NCBI GenBank assembly: GCA_034433995.1
Contig: DAOTZU010000094.1
Location: 1-37,762, forward strand
DNA: 37,762 bases
Direction of reading: 5' to 3'
From: DAOTZU01 sp034433995
GTDB taxonomy: Bacteria > Chloroflexota > Anaerolineae > UBA1429
Within the stretch, counting starts at the first letter, position 1. Each line of letters begins with the position of its first letter. Positions 1 through 7,921 of this stretch are shown here, piece after piece. The position numbers and the translations under genes were made by a program. The notes beneath the pieces are model-generated. The model ran no database searches, was not told the origin of the DNA, and was given only the letters and a program-made list of their open reading frames with translations.

Positions 1-855
1 CTCCTCATCGAGGATGCGCTCGACGCGGGTATTGATCCAGAAAGGATAGTCGAACTCGGCACGATAGGCGTGACAAAACTCCAAGGTCCACTCGCGGTCC
101 AGGGTAAAAGTGTCATCTTGGAAGTTGAGGATGCGGATGGGATAGCGGGCGCGCAGGGCGCGTAACTCGCCCAACACATGTTCCACGCTACGGAACCGGA
201 CATAGCGCCCCAAGCCAGCGTAGCGCTGCTTGAGGCCCGGATTGCAGCAATAAGAGCAATTGTACGGACAGCCCCGCCCGCTGAGCATATCCACCCAGCC
301 CTCGTTGGCCGCCAGGATCGCGTCAAAATCGAACAGCTCACGATCCACATAGGGCAGCTCGTCCAAGTTGGCGATGAGGGGCCGCAAAGGGTTGCGGATG
401 GCCTCGCCGTTGCGTTTGAGCCACAGGTTGGGCACGTCGGCGTAATCTTGGCCGCGCTCCAGGCGTTCGGCCAGGTCGCGCAAAGGATATTCCCCCTCGC
501 CCACGCAGACGATATCGAAATGGGGGCTGGCCAAGACCTCCTCCGGAACCAAGGTGGGATGGGTGCCGCCGCAGACCAGCGACAGCGCGGGATGGGCCTC
601 CTTCAAAAAGCTCGCGTAACGCTCGATATAGGGATATTGGTGGGTGGTGGTGGAAAACCCCACCAGGTCCGGCATGTCCTGCTCCACCTCGGCCAAGAAC
701 TCGTCGCGCGAGAGCTCGCGCTGCACATAGATCAGGCGCGTGCGATGCCCGGCCGCCTTGAGCACCGCCGAGAGGGAGCCCAAACCAGAGTAATATTTTC
801 TGGCCCCATAATGTTCAGGGCCGCCGATATCAGAATAGACAAACAGGATCTTCAC
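1..855 (-). CDS. B12-binding-type radical SAM protein, 3' end missing
   Basis: The frame is open from a GTG at 855 to the window edge and gives 285 residues of what is normally a protein of about 450-550. The start is supported by GAGGAG about four bases upstream. Residues 1-135 have the Rossmann-like layout of the cobalamin-binding domain (MKILFVYSDIGG at the N-terminus, VCGGTHPTLVPEE near 94-106, VGEGEYPLRDL near 118-128). The radical SAM cluster motif CxxxCxxC is at C196, C200 and C203 (GCPYNCSYC), followed by the NFQDDTF strand near 244-250. No DxHxxG cobalamin motif is visible, as is usual in the P-methylase/MiaB-like branch of this family. The substrate is unknown. It is last in a run with a secreted DNRLRE/esterase, a GT-C-like protein, a GT2 and another radical SAM gene, 18 bases after the esterase stop, which suggests a role in modifying a surface glycan, lipid or peptide. 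Confidence 0.9.
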   Translation of the reverse strand, partial: MKILFVYSDIGGPEHYGARKYYSGLGSLSAVLKAAGHRTRLIYVQRELSRDEFLAEVEQDMPDLVGFSTTTHQYPYIERYASFLKEAHPALSLVCGGTHPTLVPEEVLASPHFDIVCVGEGEYPLRDLAERLERGQDYADVPNLWLKRNGEAIRNPLRPLIANLDELPYVDRELFDFDAILAANEGWVDMLSGRGCPYNCSYCCNPGLKQRYAGLGRYVRFRSVEHVLGELRALRARYPIRILNFQDDTFTLDREWTLEFCHAYRAEFDYPFWINTRVERILDEE

Positions 856-873
856 AAGGCTCCTCGCAGCACA

Positions 874-3800
874 CTATTTGCGGATCAGTGGCAAATATGC
901 CCGTCCCCGCGCCGTCGGCGTCGGCGAGGGCGTGGACGTGGCGGTGGCCGTGGGTGTAGCCGTGGGCGTGGCCGTATGGGTGGGGGTGAAGGTCGGCGTG
1001 GGATCGGTGTAGATCACCACCAGCATCGGCCGGTTGTTGGCCGAAGGGGCCTCGCTGGAGCCGAGCTGAAAACTGCACGAGCCGCCTCCCCCTCCCCTGA
1101 GCAACAGCCCATAGTTGCTGGCTGGATCGGCCAGCCACTGACGCACCAGGTCGGTCACATTGTAGCTGTAGGTGTCGTAATTGCGCAAAACGCGACTGGT
1201 GACGGGAACCGGGTCATAATCCTCCTCGGCCCCCAAGGCGCCGGCCGCGCTCCAGTTTTGCTCCCCGTTTGCTTTGAGCCAGGTGGCCTGGGCGGCGCTC
1301 CACGGGCGGCGCAGACGATAAATGCTGGTCTCCAGGCTATCGGAGCTGCCCCATTTGTACGTGGTCACCAATTTGAGCTGGGCCGCCTTGACGACGACCC
1401 CCGAGGGCAGCGCCGTGCCGAGGTCAAAACGCAAGAGCGGCGTGCGGCTGCCGCCATTGGAGACCACCATTTTATCCTCCGCGCCGTGGTTGGCCGTGAT
1501 GTTGTAGCTTTCGATGTAGGTATCCTCCACGCCCGCGTAACCGCCCTCTCCCTGGCGCAAGGTCACCGTCTGTAAGGGCTGCCCCGGATGGGGATAGACC
1601 ACCAAACGGCGCCGGTCGCGGGGCACCGTCAAGACCAGCTCCGTGGCGCCGGCCTGCACCTCGTACTGGCTATACTCGCCGGTGTCGAGGTTGCTATCCT
1701 CCACGGTGTAGGCGATATTTCCCGGCAGCCCCAGCCGCGCCAGGCTGATGGTGATGTTCACCGAGAGGGGCGTCGCGCGCTCGTCGCGCACCTCCAGGGT
1801 GATGGAGCGGGTCAAGGGATCGTAAGAGGCGCTGGCTTGGGTCCAATGGTCCGCCGCCACATAGGAGACGCCCAGCCAATAGTACCACTTGGGTTCGTCG
1901 GTGCGGATGTTGATCTGCAGAGGGTTGGGATCCAGCACATGCTGGCTAAAGAAGTCCATGATGGCCTCGGCATCCCAATCAGGATGATCGTCGTTATGGC
2001 CGCCATCGTAAGGATATAGGGCGACGAAACGGGGCGCAAAGGCCAGCATGCTGTTGTAGAGATCCTCGGCGTGGTGGAAGGGCACCGTCTGATCGTTGCG
2101 CCCGTGGATGATCACCGTGGGCACATGGCGCAAATTCATGGGCATGGCCGCCGCCGAGCAGCGTTGGTAGCCGAAGGGATTGTTGGTGGGCGTGCCGCCC
2201 ACCTCCGCCGCAAGGACGGCCTGCCGCCAACTCTCGGTCTCCCAATACCACTGATCCAAAAGGGTGGGGCCCTTGAGCTCCACCAGGGCGGCGAAACGAT
2301 CCGGATACTTGGCCGCGATGGTCGCCGCCATCATCCCGCCCATGGAGGAGCCGACGATATAGATCCGCGAGGTATCCACGGTGTATTCCGCCGTGTTGTT
2401 GACCAGGTAGTTGATCAGGTCCATCACGTCGCGCTGCACGGCTTTGGAGGCGGTGTGCTGGTTATCGTTGCGGGTATCGGAGCAGGCCAGGAGCCAGCCC
2501 CGGTCATTGGCCGCCTTGGCCAGCCACTTGAGGGCATCGTAATCCCGCGCTCCCCAGCCGTGGAGGCCGATGACCAAAGGCGTCGGCGCCCCCGGAAGAT
2601 AGCCGGCAGGTTTCTGGATCATGGCCCGCTGGGTGGTGCCATCGTAACTTGAGGTGAGCTGCACCACCTGGATGGTGGAACCTTGCAGGGCGCCCGAAAG
2701 ATGAATCTGCGGGCTTTGGATGCTCCAGCCGTCGATCTCGCCGGGCTTGTCGGCCAGGATGGTGATGGTGTTGATGCCGCTCCGCACCAAGGCCGGATCG
2801 AAGGGGATCTCGGCCAGGCTGGCCAGGCCGGGGCCGGCGCATTTGGTGCGATAGTTATCTCCCGGCAACTCGCCGATGACCTGGCCGTTCACCATCACCG
2901 AATGACGGCGGTTATTGTTGGAGGTATAAAGGAAGGTCAATTTGGCCGAGACGGGCACCCCCTGCCAAACCAGCAGCACCTCGGTGGAGGCGGGCTGGTC
3001 GGGATAGGCGGTGATGCAATCCCCCGGCGTGCCCGCGCCCAGGGCATCGGCGATCCCCGTGGAGCGGATGGTGGTGTAGCTGGGAGGGAAGGTGGGCGTG
3101 GGGGTCACCGTTGCGGTGACTTGGGGCTGGGCGGTAGGGGTGGCCGTGGCCATCCCCGGAGTGGCCGTGGGGCCGCCCTGCGTTGGGGTGGGCGTGGCTG
3201 TAACGGTGGCAGTGGGCAGGGGCGTCCAGTTCGCATCCAGGCGATAGGTCACCCGTAAGCGCGGCCGGTCGGACTGGCGCTCGCGGCTCCACCAGCGCGC
3301 CTCTTGGAAGCTCGCCACCAGGGCCACGAAACCATAGTTGGCGCCGGGGTTCTGCCACCAACGCCGCGCCGCCGCGGTAAGATCCACAGTGTTATAGGCG
3401 TTGAGGGTGGTCAGGCTGGCCGTGGCAAAGGGAGTGGCCTCATAATCGCCGCCCGCCGCCATCCCCGGCGCGGCCCAATCGCCGACGGCGCCGGTGCTGG
3501 TCCAGCTCGCCTTCGCCTCATCCCAGGGCTTGAGCAGATGATGTAAACTCAATTGTGGCGCTCCACTGCTGGCCCGGGAGTAGGTCACGAACAACTCTAG
3601 CGTGGCCTGCTCGATCACCGCGTTTTGCGGCAGGCCCGTCAGGTCGAAACGCATCAGCGTGCGCTTGGTATCGTAGGAATACTCTTTGCAATGCAACGTG
3701 GTATCCGTGCCGGGCTGCCAGGAAGAGCTTGTGTTCAAGATATACGTGTCCGCGGCAGGATAGAGGAGGACAGTCTCTGTCTCCAAGGTGCGGCCGCCAC

Positions 3801-3903
3801 CCCAGCCCAGCGGAGCGGGCACCTCCACCGCCAACGCCGGCCCGAGGCCCATCCAAAGGGTAAAAAGGAACACCAAGATAACCAGATGGTGTCGCCGCAT
3901 CAT
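874..3903 (-). CDS. Secreted DNRLRE-domain / alpha-beta hydrolase (PHB-depolymerase-like esterase) protein with Pro/Thr linkers
   Basis: About 1009 residues from ATG 3903 (a second ATG follows at 3900). The start is chosen because it follows the upstream stop by one base and begins a clear signal peptide (MMRRHH, then a hydrophobic run to about residue 25). Layout: DNRLRE domain about 45-225; Pro/Thr linker about 228-272; beta-rich domain about 278-403; alpha/beta hydrolase about 418-655; beta-rich region; second DNRLRE about 785-965; Pro/Thr tail; C-terminus RAYLPLIRK. The hydrolase has an oxyanion HGWG near 449, nucleophile GSSMG (Ser about 520), Asp about 604 (HGRNDQTVP) and His about 636 (GGHNDDH), the pattern of LpqC/feruloyl-esterase/PHB-depolymerase-like enzymes. 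DNRLRE domains are found in extracellular carbohydrate-active proteins. An exported esterase acting on surface or environmental polysaccharide is likely; the substrate is unknown. It is probably co-transcribed with the GT-C-like gene before it. Confidence 0.92.
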   Translation of the reverse strand: MMRRHHLVILVFLFTLWMGLGPALAVEVPAPLGWGGGRTLETETVLLYPAADTYILNTSSSWQPGTDTTLHCKEYSYDTKRTLMRFDLTGLPQNAVIEQATLELFVTYSRASSGAPQLSLHHLLKPWDEAKASWTSTGAVGDWAAPGMAAGGDYEATPFATASLTTLNAYNTVDLTAAARRWWQNPGANYGFVALVASFQEARWWSRERQSDRPRLRVTYRLDANWTPLPTATVTATPTPTQGGPTATPGMATATPTAQPQVTATVTPTPTFPPSYTTIRSTGIADALGAGTPGDCITAYPDQPASTEVLLVWQGVPVSAKLTFLYTSNNNRRHSVMVNGQVIGELPGDNYRTKCAGPGLASLAEIPFDPALVRSGINTITILADKPGEIDGWSIQSPQIHLSGALQGSTIQVVQLTSSYDGTTQRAMIQKPAGYLPGAPTPLVIGLHGWGARDYDALKWLAKAANDRGWLLACSDTRNDNQHTASKAVQRDVMDLINYLVNNTAEYTVDTSRIYIVGSSMGGMMAATIAAKYPDRFAALVELKGPTLLDQWYWETESWRQAVLAAEVGGTPTNNPFGYQRCSAAAMPMNLRHVPTVIIHGRNDQTVPFHHAEDLYNSMLAFAPRFVALYPYDGGHNDDHPDWDAEAIMDFFSQHVLDPNPLQINIRTDEPKWYYWLGVSYVAADHWTQASASYDPLTRSITLEVRDERATPLSVNITISLARLGLPGNIAYTVEDSNLDTGEYSQYEVQAGATELVLTVPRDRRRLVVYPHPGQPLQTVTLRQGEGGYAGVEDTYIESYNITANHGAEDKMVVSNGGSRTPLLRFDLGTALPSGVVVKAAQLKLVTTYKWGSSDSLETSIYRLRRPWSAAQATWLKANGEQNWSAAGALGAEEDYDPVPVTSRVLRNYDTYSYNVTDLVRQWLADPASNYGLLLRGGGGGSCSFQLGSSEAPSANNRPMLVVIYTDPTPTFTPTHTATPTATPTATATSTPSPTPTARGRAYLPLIRK
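904..1002 (-). repeat. Pro/Thr-coding low-complexity tract before the C-terminus
   Basis: The bases are a degenerate GTGGGCGTGGCC-type repeat on the plus strand and encode a TPTATPTATPT-like run on the minus strand. It links the last DNRLRE domain to the terminal YLPLIRK motif. Such tracts are extended surface linkers and are possible O-glycosylation sites. Confidence 0.8.
3082..3222 (-). repeat. Pro/Thr-coding low-complexity linker inside the DNRLRE-esterase gene
   Basis: This degenerate repeat codes for a Thr/Pro/Ala-rich linker between the first DNRLRE domain and the beta-rich domain before the hydrolase. It has the same composition as the other linkers at both ends of the window. Confidence 0.75.
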
Positions 3904-3904
3904 C

Positions 3905-5896
3905 TTAATGCAACTCGTAAATATAGATTTTATCCACCAACACCGGCACCACCGGAGGGCTGCCATAGATCACTTGGGAGACGCGCTCGTCGCGCCACAG
4001 GGGCTGTTCATAGATCACGCCGACAAAGCGCAGCCGTCCGCTGGCCTCGATCTGGGCGCGCACGCGCTCCCAGGTCTGCCCGCGCTGATCGCCCCAACCC
4101 GCATCATAAGCCCCCGAGCCAACCAGCACGTGGGTGACCCCCCATGATTTTAACAGCGCCAAGCTCTCCTCGCTGGGGAAGGTGCCCAAGGTGGGCAGGG
4201 CATACTGGTAGGACGCGGGGTAAAAGGTGCCATGGCCATAGGCCATCTTTTTCCCATGATATTTTTGGCGGTAGAGGTTCAGGCCGCTCAAGGAACGGGT
4301 GAGGGGGAATTGCATCACCACGGCATCCTCCGGCAAGGCGGCCAGCCAGCGGTCCAAGGGCTGGGGCGCCACCTCCGAGAGGCCGTAGGCCAAAGGGGCG
4401 CTCACGAAATCCAAAAGCACCAACGCCAGCAGCACCACGGCGCCGTTCAAGGCCCGCGCCGCCGGCCGGGCCCTGGCGCTGCCGTTGACCAGATCGTACC
4501 GCCCCCGCGGCGCCCTCTCCTCGCCGGGCGCGCGGATCCCGCCCAAAAGACTCGCCGCGCCCATGCCGGCCAACACCGCCACGGCAAAGACGGTCATCAC
4601 CCCGAAACGATACATGGTGCGCAGCGTGTTGCCCAAGGGGACAAAGAGATACAGGAACAGCGCCGGCAACAGCACAGGGACCGAGCCGCTTTCAAAGGCG
4701 ATGTCATAATATGAGGCCTTGTGGAGGGCCCATTTACTCATCAGTGTGGAGAGGCCCCGGGACAGGAAGCGTTCCACCTGCGGCGGGAGCCGCACCGCAA
4801 CCACCCGGTTGCCCCAGTGCAACGCCACCCCCAGGGCCAAGAGGAAAGAGAGGGCCCCCAACCAAAACAAGGCGGGCACCACGCGCCCCTGCCGACCGCC
4901 GCGACGGAGGCCGATCACGGCCAAAACCACGGCCACCCAGCCGAGGTACACGAACCCCGGCGCGTACCAAGGATAGCGCAAGGTAAAAGCCCGCAGGGAG
5001 AGAAAATAATCGCCCCACAAAGGATGATACACATTCGGCAAGATAAAATCGTCCAGGCTGGCGGCCCACTTTTCCACATCCTTCAGCGACCAGCCCATGC
5101 TGCCCCCAGAGACCGTGAGGACCGGCCAGGCCACCGGCAACACCAACAGCCCCGCCACCAGGCCACCAAGCAAGAGGTTGCGCACCAGCCCCCTCTCCCG
5201 GAGGGCGCGCTTCCAGGGCCAAAGGCGCAGCAAGAGATAGACCCCCACGAACCCACCCACCACATACAGGTAATACCAGGAGGAGAGGATGTTGAGGGCC
5301 AGGAACAGGCCCGCGGCCACAGCATACCGTGCCTTGCCTTCGCGGATGGTGCGCTCCATGTAGAGAAAGGTCAAGGGGATCCATTGGGTGGAGAGCAAAG
5401 GCAGCCACCCCGCGGCCATGGCGTGCATCCGATAGGGACAGAAGGCGAAAATGGCCCCGCCCACCACCGCCGCGTAAGGGTTGCCCGTCAGATAGGCCAG
5501 CAACAGATAGGTGGCATAGCCCGTGAGGACGAACCCCAAGAGCAACAAAACGTTGTAGGCCAGGATTTCATCACCCCAGAAAAGGACCGGGGCGATCAAA
5601 GCCTTGTTGGCCAGCATCGTCTCGGAGAGACGCAGGTCGTAGCCATAAGGATAGAAAATGCCCGGATTGTTCGTGGGCCATTGCCCCAGATCCACGATAC
5701 TGTGGCGGAACCACCACAGGTCGTAGAGCCAGACGAAATTATCCCACGGGGGGCCGGGGACGGCCGTGGAGAGGTGCAAGACCAAGGGATAGGTCATGAG
5801 CACACTAAGGATGACGAACAGCACCAGCACCCCAAAACGGGTCTGGGCCGAGCCCATGCGAGATCCCGGCGGGTTCGCCACCCCAGAGACGCTCAT
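3905..5896 (-). CDS. Multi-pass membrane protein, GT-C glycosyltransferase-like, with C-terminal soluble domain
   Basis: 663 residues from ATG 5896; an in-frame ATG at 5854 is a possible alternative, and neither has an ideal ribosome site. After a short polar N-terminus come about a dozen hydrophobic segments spread over residues 20-490, then a soluble tail of about 170 residues. The first loop carries PPWDNFVWLYDLWW and the second FYPYGYDLRLSET, typical of large GT-C-like integral membrane proteins in Chloroflexota gene clusters. It is clearly a paralogue of the 645-residue protein at 26083-28020: both share the LMTYPL/LMTWPL helix, an AFCPYR motif, an LSSWYY motif and the tail LLDF..AP..YG..EV..QP.DRWLA. 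Likely role: transfer of a sugar from a polyprenyl-phosphate donor on the outer membrane face; donor and acceptor are unknown. It lies 10 bases after a polyprenyl-phosphate-type GT2, a plausible donor-making partner. Confidence 0.88.
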   Translation of the reverse strand: MSVSGVANPPGSRMGSAQTRFGVLVLFVILSVLMTYPLVLHLSTAVPGPPWDNFVWLYDLWWFRHSIVDLGQWPTNNPGIFYPYGYDLRLSETMLANKALIAPVLFWGDEILAYNVLLLLGFVLTGYATYLLLAYLTGNPYAAVVGGAIFAFCPYRMHAMAAGWLPLLSTQWIPLTFLYMERTIREGKARYAVAAGLFLALNILSSWYYLYVVGGFVGVYLLLRLWPWKRALRERGLVRNLLLGGLVAGLLVLPVAWPVLTVSGGSMGWSLKDVEKWAASLDDFILPNVYHPLWGDYFLSLRAFTLRYPWYAPGFVYLGWVAVVLAVIGLRRGGRQGRVVPALFWLGALSFLLALGVALHWGNRVVAVRLPPQVERFLSRGLSTLMSKWALHKASYYDIAFESGSVPVLLPALFLYLFVPLGNTLRTMYRFGVMTVFAVAVLAGMGAASLLGGIRAPGEERAPRGRYDLVNGSARARPAARALNGAVVLLALVLLDFVSAPLAYGLSEVAPQPLDRWLAALPEDAVVMQFPLTRSLSGLNLYRQKYHGKKMAYGHGTFYPASYQYALPTLGTFPSEESLALLKSWGVTHVLVGSGAYDAGWGDQRGQTWERVRAQIEASGRLRFVGVIYEQPLWRDERVSQVIYGSPPVVPVLVDKIYIYELH

Positions 5897-5906
5897 GCTC
5901 CCACGC

Positions 5907-6647
5907 TCATTCCCGGTCTCGAGCCGTGGTCGGCACCACCGGGCAAAACTCCCGATGGCGGCGCACCCAGCTCAGCATCAGCCAGCGCTTGCGAAAGAGA
6001 AAGAGCAGATTGCGCAGGCCATCCTTCCACACATTCAGCTTGCTCTCGCCCACCCGGGCGCGATAGTAAATGGGCAACTCCCGGGCCTTGATCTGGGGAT
6101 GGACAAAGGCCTCGATCTTGATCTCCTCCGAAAGGGCCATGCCATCGCTGGTGAGCTCGATCAAGGGCAAAATGGAGCGCCGAAAAACCCACATCCCCGA
6201 TTGGGAATCGTGGATATACCGCCCAAAGAGCACGGTCATCACCATGCTGAGCACCCAGTTGCCAAAGACCCGCACGGCCGTGCCCGAACCTTTGCTTTTG
6301 TAGCCCGTGCGGTCGCAGGTGATGAAATCCAGGCCTTCCTCCAGCAAAACATCCACCAGGACGGGGATGAAATTGCGCGGATAGGTGCCATCGCCATCCA
6401 TGGTGACGATGATATCGGCGGTGGCGCTGCGAAACCCTCTTTTGTAGGCCGCGCCGTACCCCTGCACCGTCTCGCGCACCACCTTGGCCCCGAAACTGCG
6501 CGCCACCTCCGCCGTGCGGTCGCGGCTGTTATTATCCACCACGACCACCTCATCCACGATGGAGGGCATATCCCGCAAGGTGAGGGCGATGCCCACCTCC
6601 TCGTTATAACACGGCACCACAACGGCGATGGTATGCCCTTTGTACAC
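5907..6647 (-). CDS. GT2 glycosyltransferase, polyprenyl-phosphate (DPM1/DPG-synthase) type
   Basis: 246 residues from GTG 6647, chosen because AGGGGGA lies a few bases upstream and the family fold starts at once (VYKGHTIAVVVPCYNEE). The frame stays open upstream to 6797, but that part is unlike the family and lies over the preceding gene. GT-A motifs: PCYNEE near 11-16, VVDNNSRDRT near 38-47, DGDGT (metal- and nucleotide-binding) near 87-91. A conserved region around FGRYIHDSQSGMWVFRR matches the DPG-synthase-like branch. The C-terminus has no strong membrane anchor but carries a basic amphipathic stretch (LLFLFRKRWLM). Expected reaction: transfer of a sugar from a nucleotide donor to a polyprenyl phosphate on the cytoplasmic face. 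It sits between a radical SAM gene and a GT-C-like gene, which could use its product. Confidence 0.9.
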   Translation of the reverse strand: MYKGHTIAVVVPCYNEEVGIALTLRDMPSIVDEVVVVDNNSRDRTAEVARSFGAKVVRETVQGYGAAYKRGFRSATADIIVTMDGDGTYPRNFIPVLVDVLLEEGLDFITCDRTGYKSKGSGTAVRVFGNWVLSMVMTVLFGRYIHDSQSGMWVFRRSILPLIELTSDGMALSEEIKIEAFVHPQIKARELPIYYRARVGESKLNVWKDGLRNLLFLFRKRWLMLSWVRRHREFCPVVPTTARDRE

Positions 6648-6681
6648 GCTTCCCCCTATCCTTTGCGCTCTCACAAGAGGC

Positions 6682-7845
6682 TCATTCTTGGGCGTCCTCC
6701 AGGGGCGCGGCCTCGGCGATCTTGCCGCCCGCCAAGCGGTGGCGCAGCTTGGCCCCCTTGAGCTGGGCCCACTCCCAGCCCACCCGCGGCAGCACACACG
6801 GGTTGAACAGAATATTGATGGTCAAGAAACATTCGTAGGTGCAAAAACACTTGTTGCAGCGGATGTCGCGCCGGTACTCGTCGGCCTTGGGGCTGCGCCA
6901 AAGCTTCATAAAGTCGTAATCCACATCGCGCACATTGCCGATGACGTCGCGCCAGCGCAACTCGCAGGGCAACACTTGCCCCTTGCTGAACATGGCCGCC
7001 CCCAAAGTGCCGCCGTAGCAGGGGATCTGGTAGCGGTTCTCGCGCACCGTCTTGGCGATGATGCGCGGCCGCACGATGCGCTTGGCGTTGAGCACATCGG
7101 AGAAGGGCATCTTGTAATAGCCGCTGAGGATCAGCTTTTTGTTATCCGCCTCCAAGACACGGTGGAACTCTTCGTATTTGCCGATGTCGAACCCCTTGGC
7201 GGCGGGGTCCCGTGGCTCGCCACGGGTGAGCAGGGTAAAGACGGTGTTGACCCCCACGTGGCGCTTGAGATAATCGTACAGCTCCAGCAGCTGATGCTGG
7301 TTAAAGGCCGAGACCGTCACCTGGATGCAGGTGCTGAACTTGGGGTAAAAACGCTCCAGCTCGCGCAGTTGGCGGTAGGTTTCGATGGCGCGGTTGAACA
7401 GACCGGGCACGCCGCGGATCTCGTCGTGCAGCTCGGGCAGGCCGTCAATGGAGACATCAATGTGCAGGTCGATGTCGGGGTTTTGCTCCAACATGGTTTT
7501 GACGGAGCGTAACACCCGGGCCGTCATGCTGCCGTTGGTGGGGATGCCCACGTTAAGGGCATGGTTGTTGGTGTGAAAGATCTTGACGATCTCGGGCAAA
7601 TCGGCGCGCAGAAAAGGCTCGCCGCCTGTGGGAGTGAAAAAGAGCATATCCCCCATGCTGGCCGAGACCTTGGCGATCTCGTCAATGGTCAGCTCGCCGG
7701 TCACCCTGCCCTCGCGCTGGCCCAGAAGACAATGCTTGCAGCGGGCGTTGCAATTCTCGGTGACAAAATAAACGAAATAGAGCGGGGAGGCCCCGCGTTT
7801 GGAGAGGATATAGCGCGCATAGCGCAGGTAACTGAGAGAGCTCAT
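6682..7845 (-). CDS. Radical SAM protein with SPASM/Twitch-like C-terminal cysteines
   Basis: 387 residues from ATG 7845, which has a perfect CGGAGG five bases upstream; an ATG 33 bases further up lacks this. The cluster motif CxxxCxxC is C32, C36, C39 (ENCNARCKHC), followed by the GGEP motif (FTPTGGEPFLR) that contacts S-adenosylmethionine. The C-terminal third has separated cysteines (PCYGGT, LPCELRW and the cluster CNKCFCTYEC), as in SPASM/Twitch proteins that bind extra Fe-S clusters. Such enzymes modify peptides, sugars or lipids; the substrate cannot be told from sequence. It begins a run of five genes (GT2, GT-C-like, secreted esterase, B12 radical SAM) and has a TATAAT box just upstream, so it is probably the first gene of that transcript. 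Confidence 0.9.
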   Translation of the reverse strand: MSSLSYLRYARYILSKRGASPLYFVYFVTENCNARCKHCLLGQREGRVTGELTIDEIAKVSASMGDMLFFTPTGGEPFLRADLPEIVKIFHTNNHALNVGIPTNGSMTARVLRSVKTMLEQNPDIDLHIDVSIDGLPELHDEIRGVPGLFNRAIETYRQLRELERFYPKFSTCIQVTVSAFNQHQLLELYDYLKRHVGVNTVFTLLTRGEPRDPAAKGFDIGKYEEFHRVLEADNKKLILSGYYKMPFSDVLNAKRIVRPRIIAKTVRENRYQIPCYGGTLGAAMFSKGQVLPCELRWRDVIGNVRDVDYDFMKLWRSPKADEYRRDIRCNKCFCTYECFLTINILFNPCVLPRVGWEWAQLKGAKLRHRLAGGKIAEAAPLEDAQE

Positions 7846-7876
7846 CTCGGCCTCCGAGGTTGGATGGCGTAAGGAC

Positions 7877-7905
7877 ATTATAATGAATCGCCGCCAAAGC
7901 AGAAA
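7877..7905 (-). promoter_or_regulatory. Candidate sigma-70 promoter before the radical SAM gene
   Basis: A perfect TATAAT lies at 7882-7877 on the minus strand, in the 76-base gap between two genes and about 32 bases before the chosen ATG. With a 17-base spacer the -35 position reads TTTCTG, a weak match. The expected leader is about 25 bases. Confidence 0.4.
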
Positions 7906-7921
7906 ATAGCGCCCGCTTTTC

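Noticed and set aside
904..1002. Short direct repeats resembling a CRISPR or minisatellite
   Set aside because: The repeats are in frame and encode Pro/Thr linkers; there are no unique spacers between conserved repeats.
4721..6091. Long plus-strand open frame of 456 codons opposite a GT-C-like gene
   Set aside because: It has no recognisable domain, is rich in Gly, Arg, Pro and Gln, and mirrors the codon structure of the membrane protein on the other strand. High GC content makes stops rare.
7896..7921. Terminator after the GT2 gene ending at 7922
   Set aside because: Only a 3-5 bp stem can be drawn, with no T-tract.
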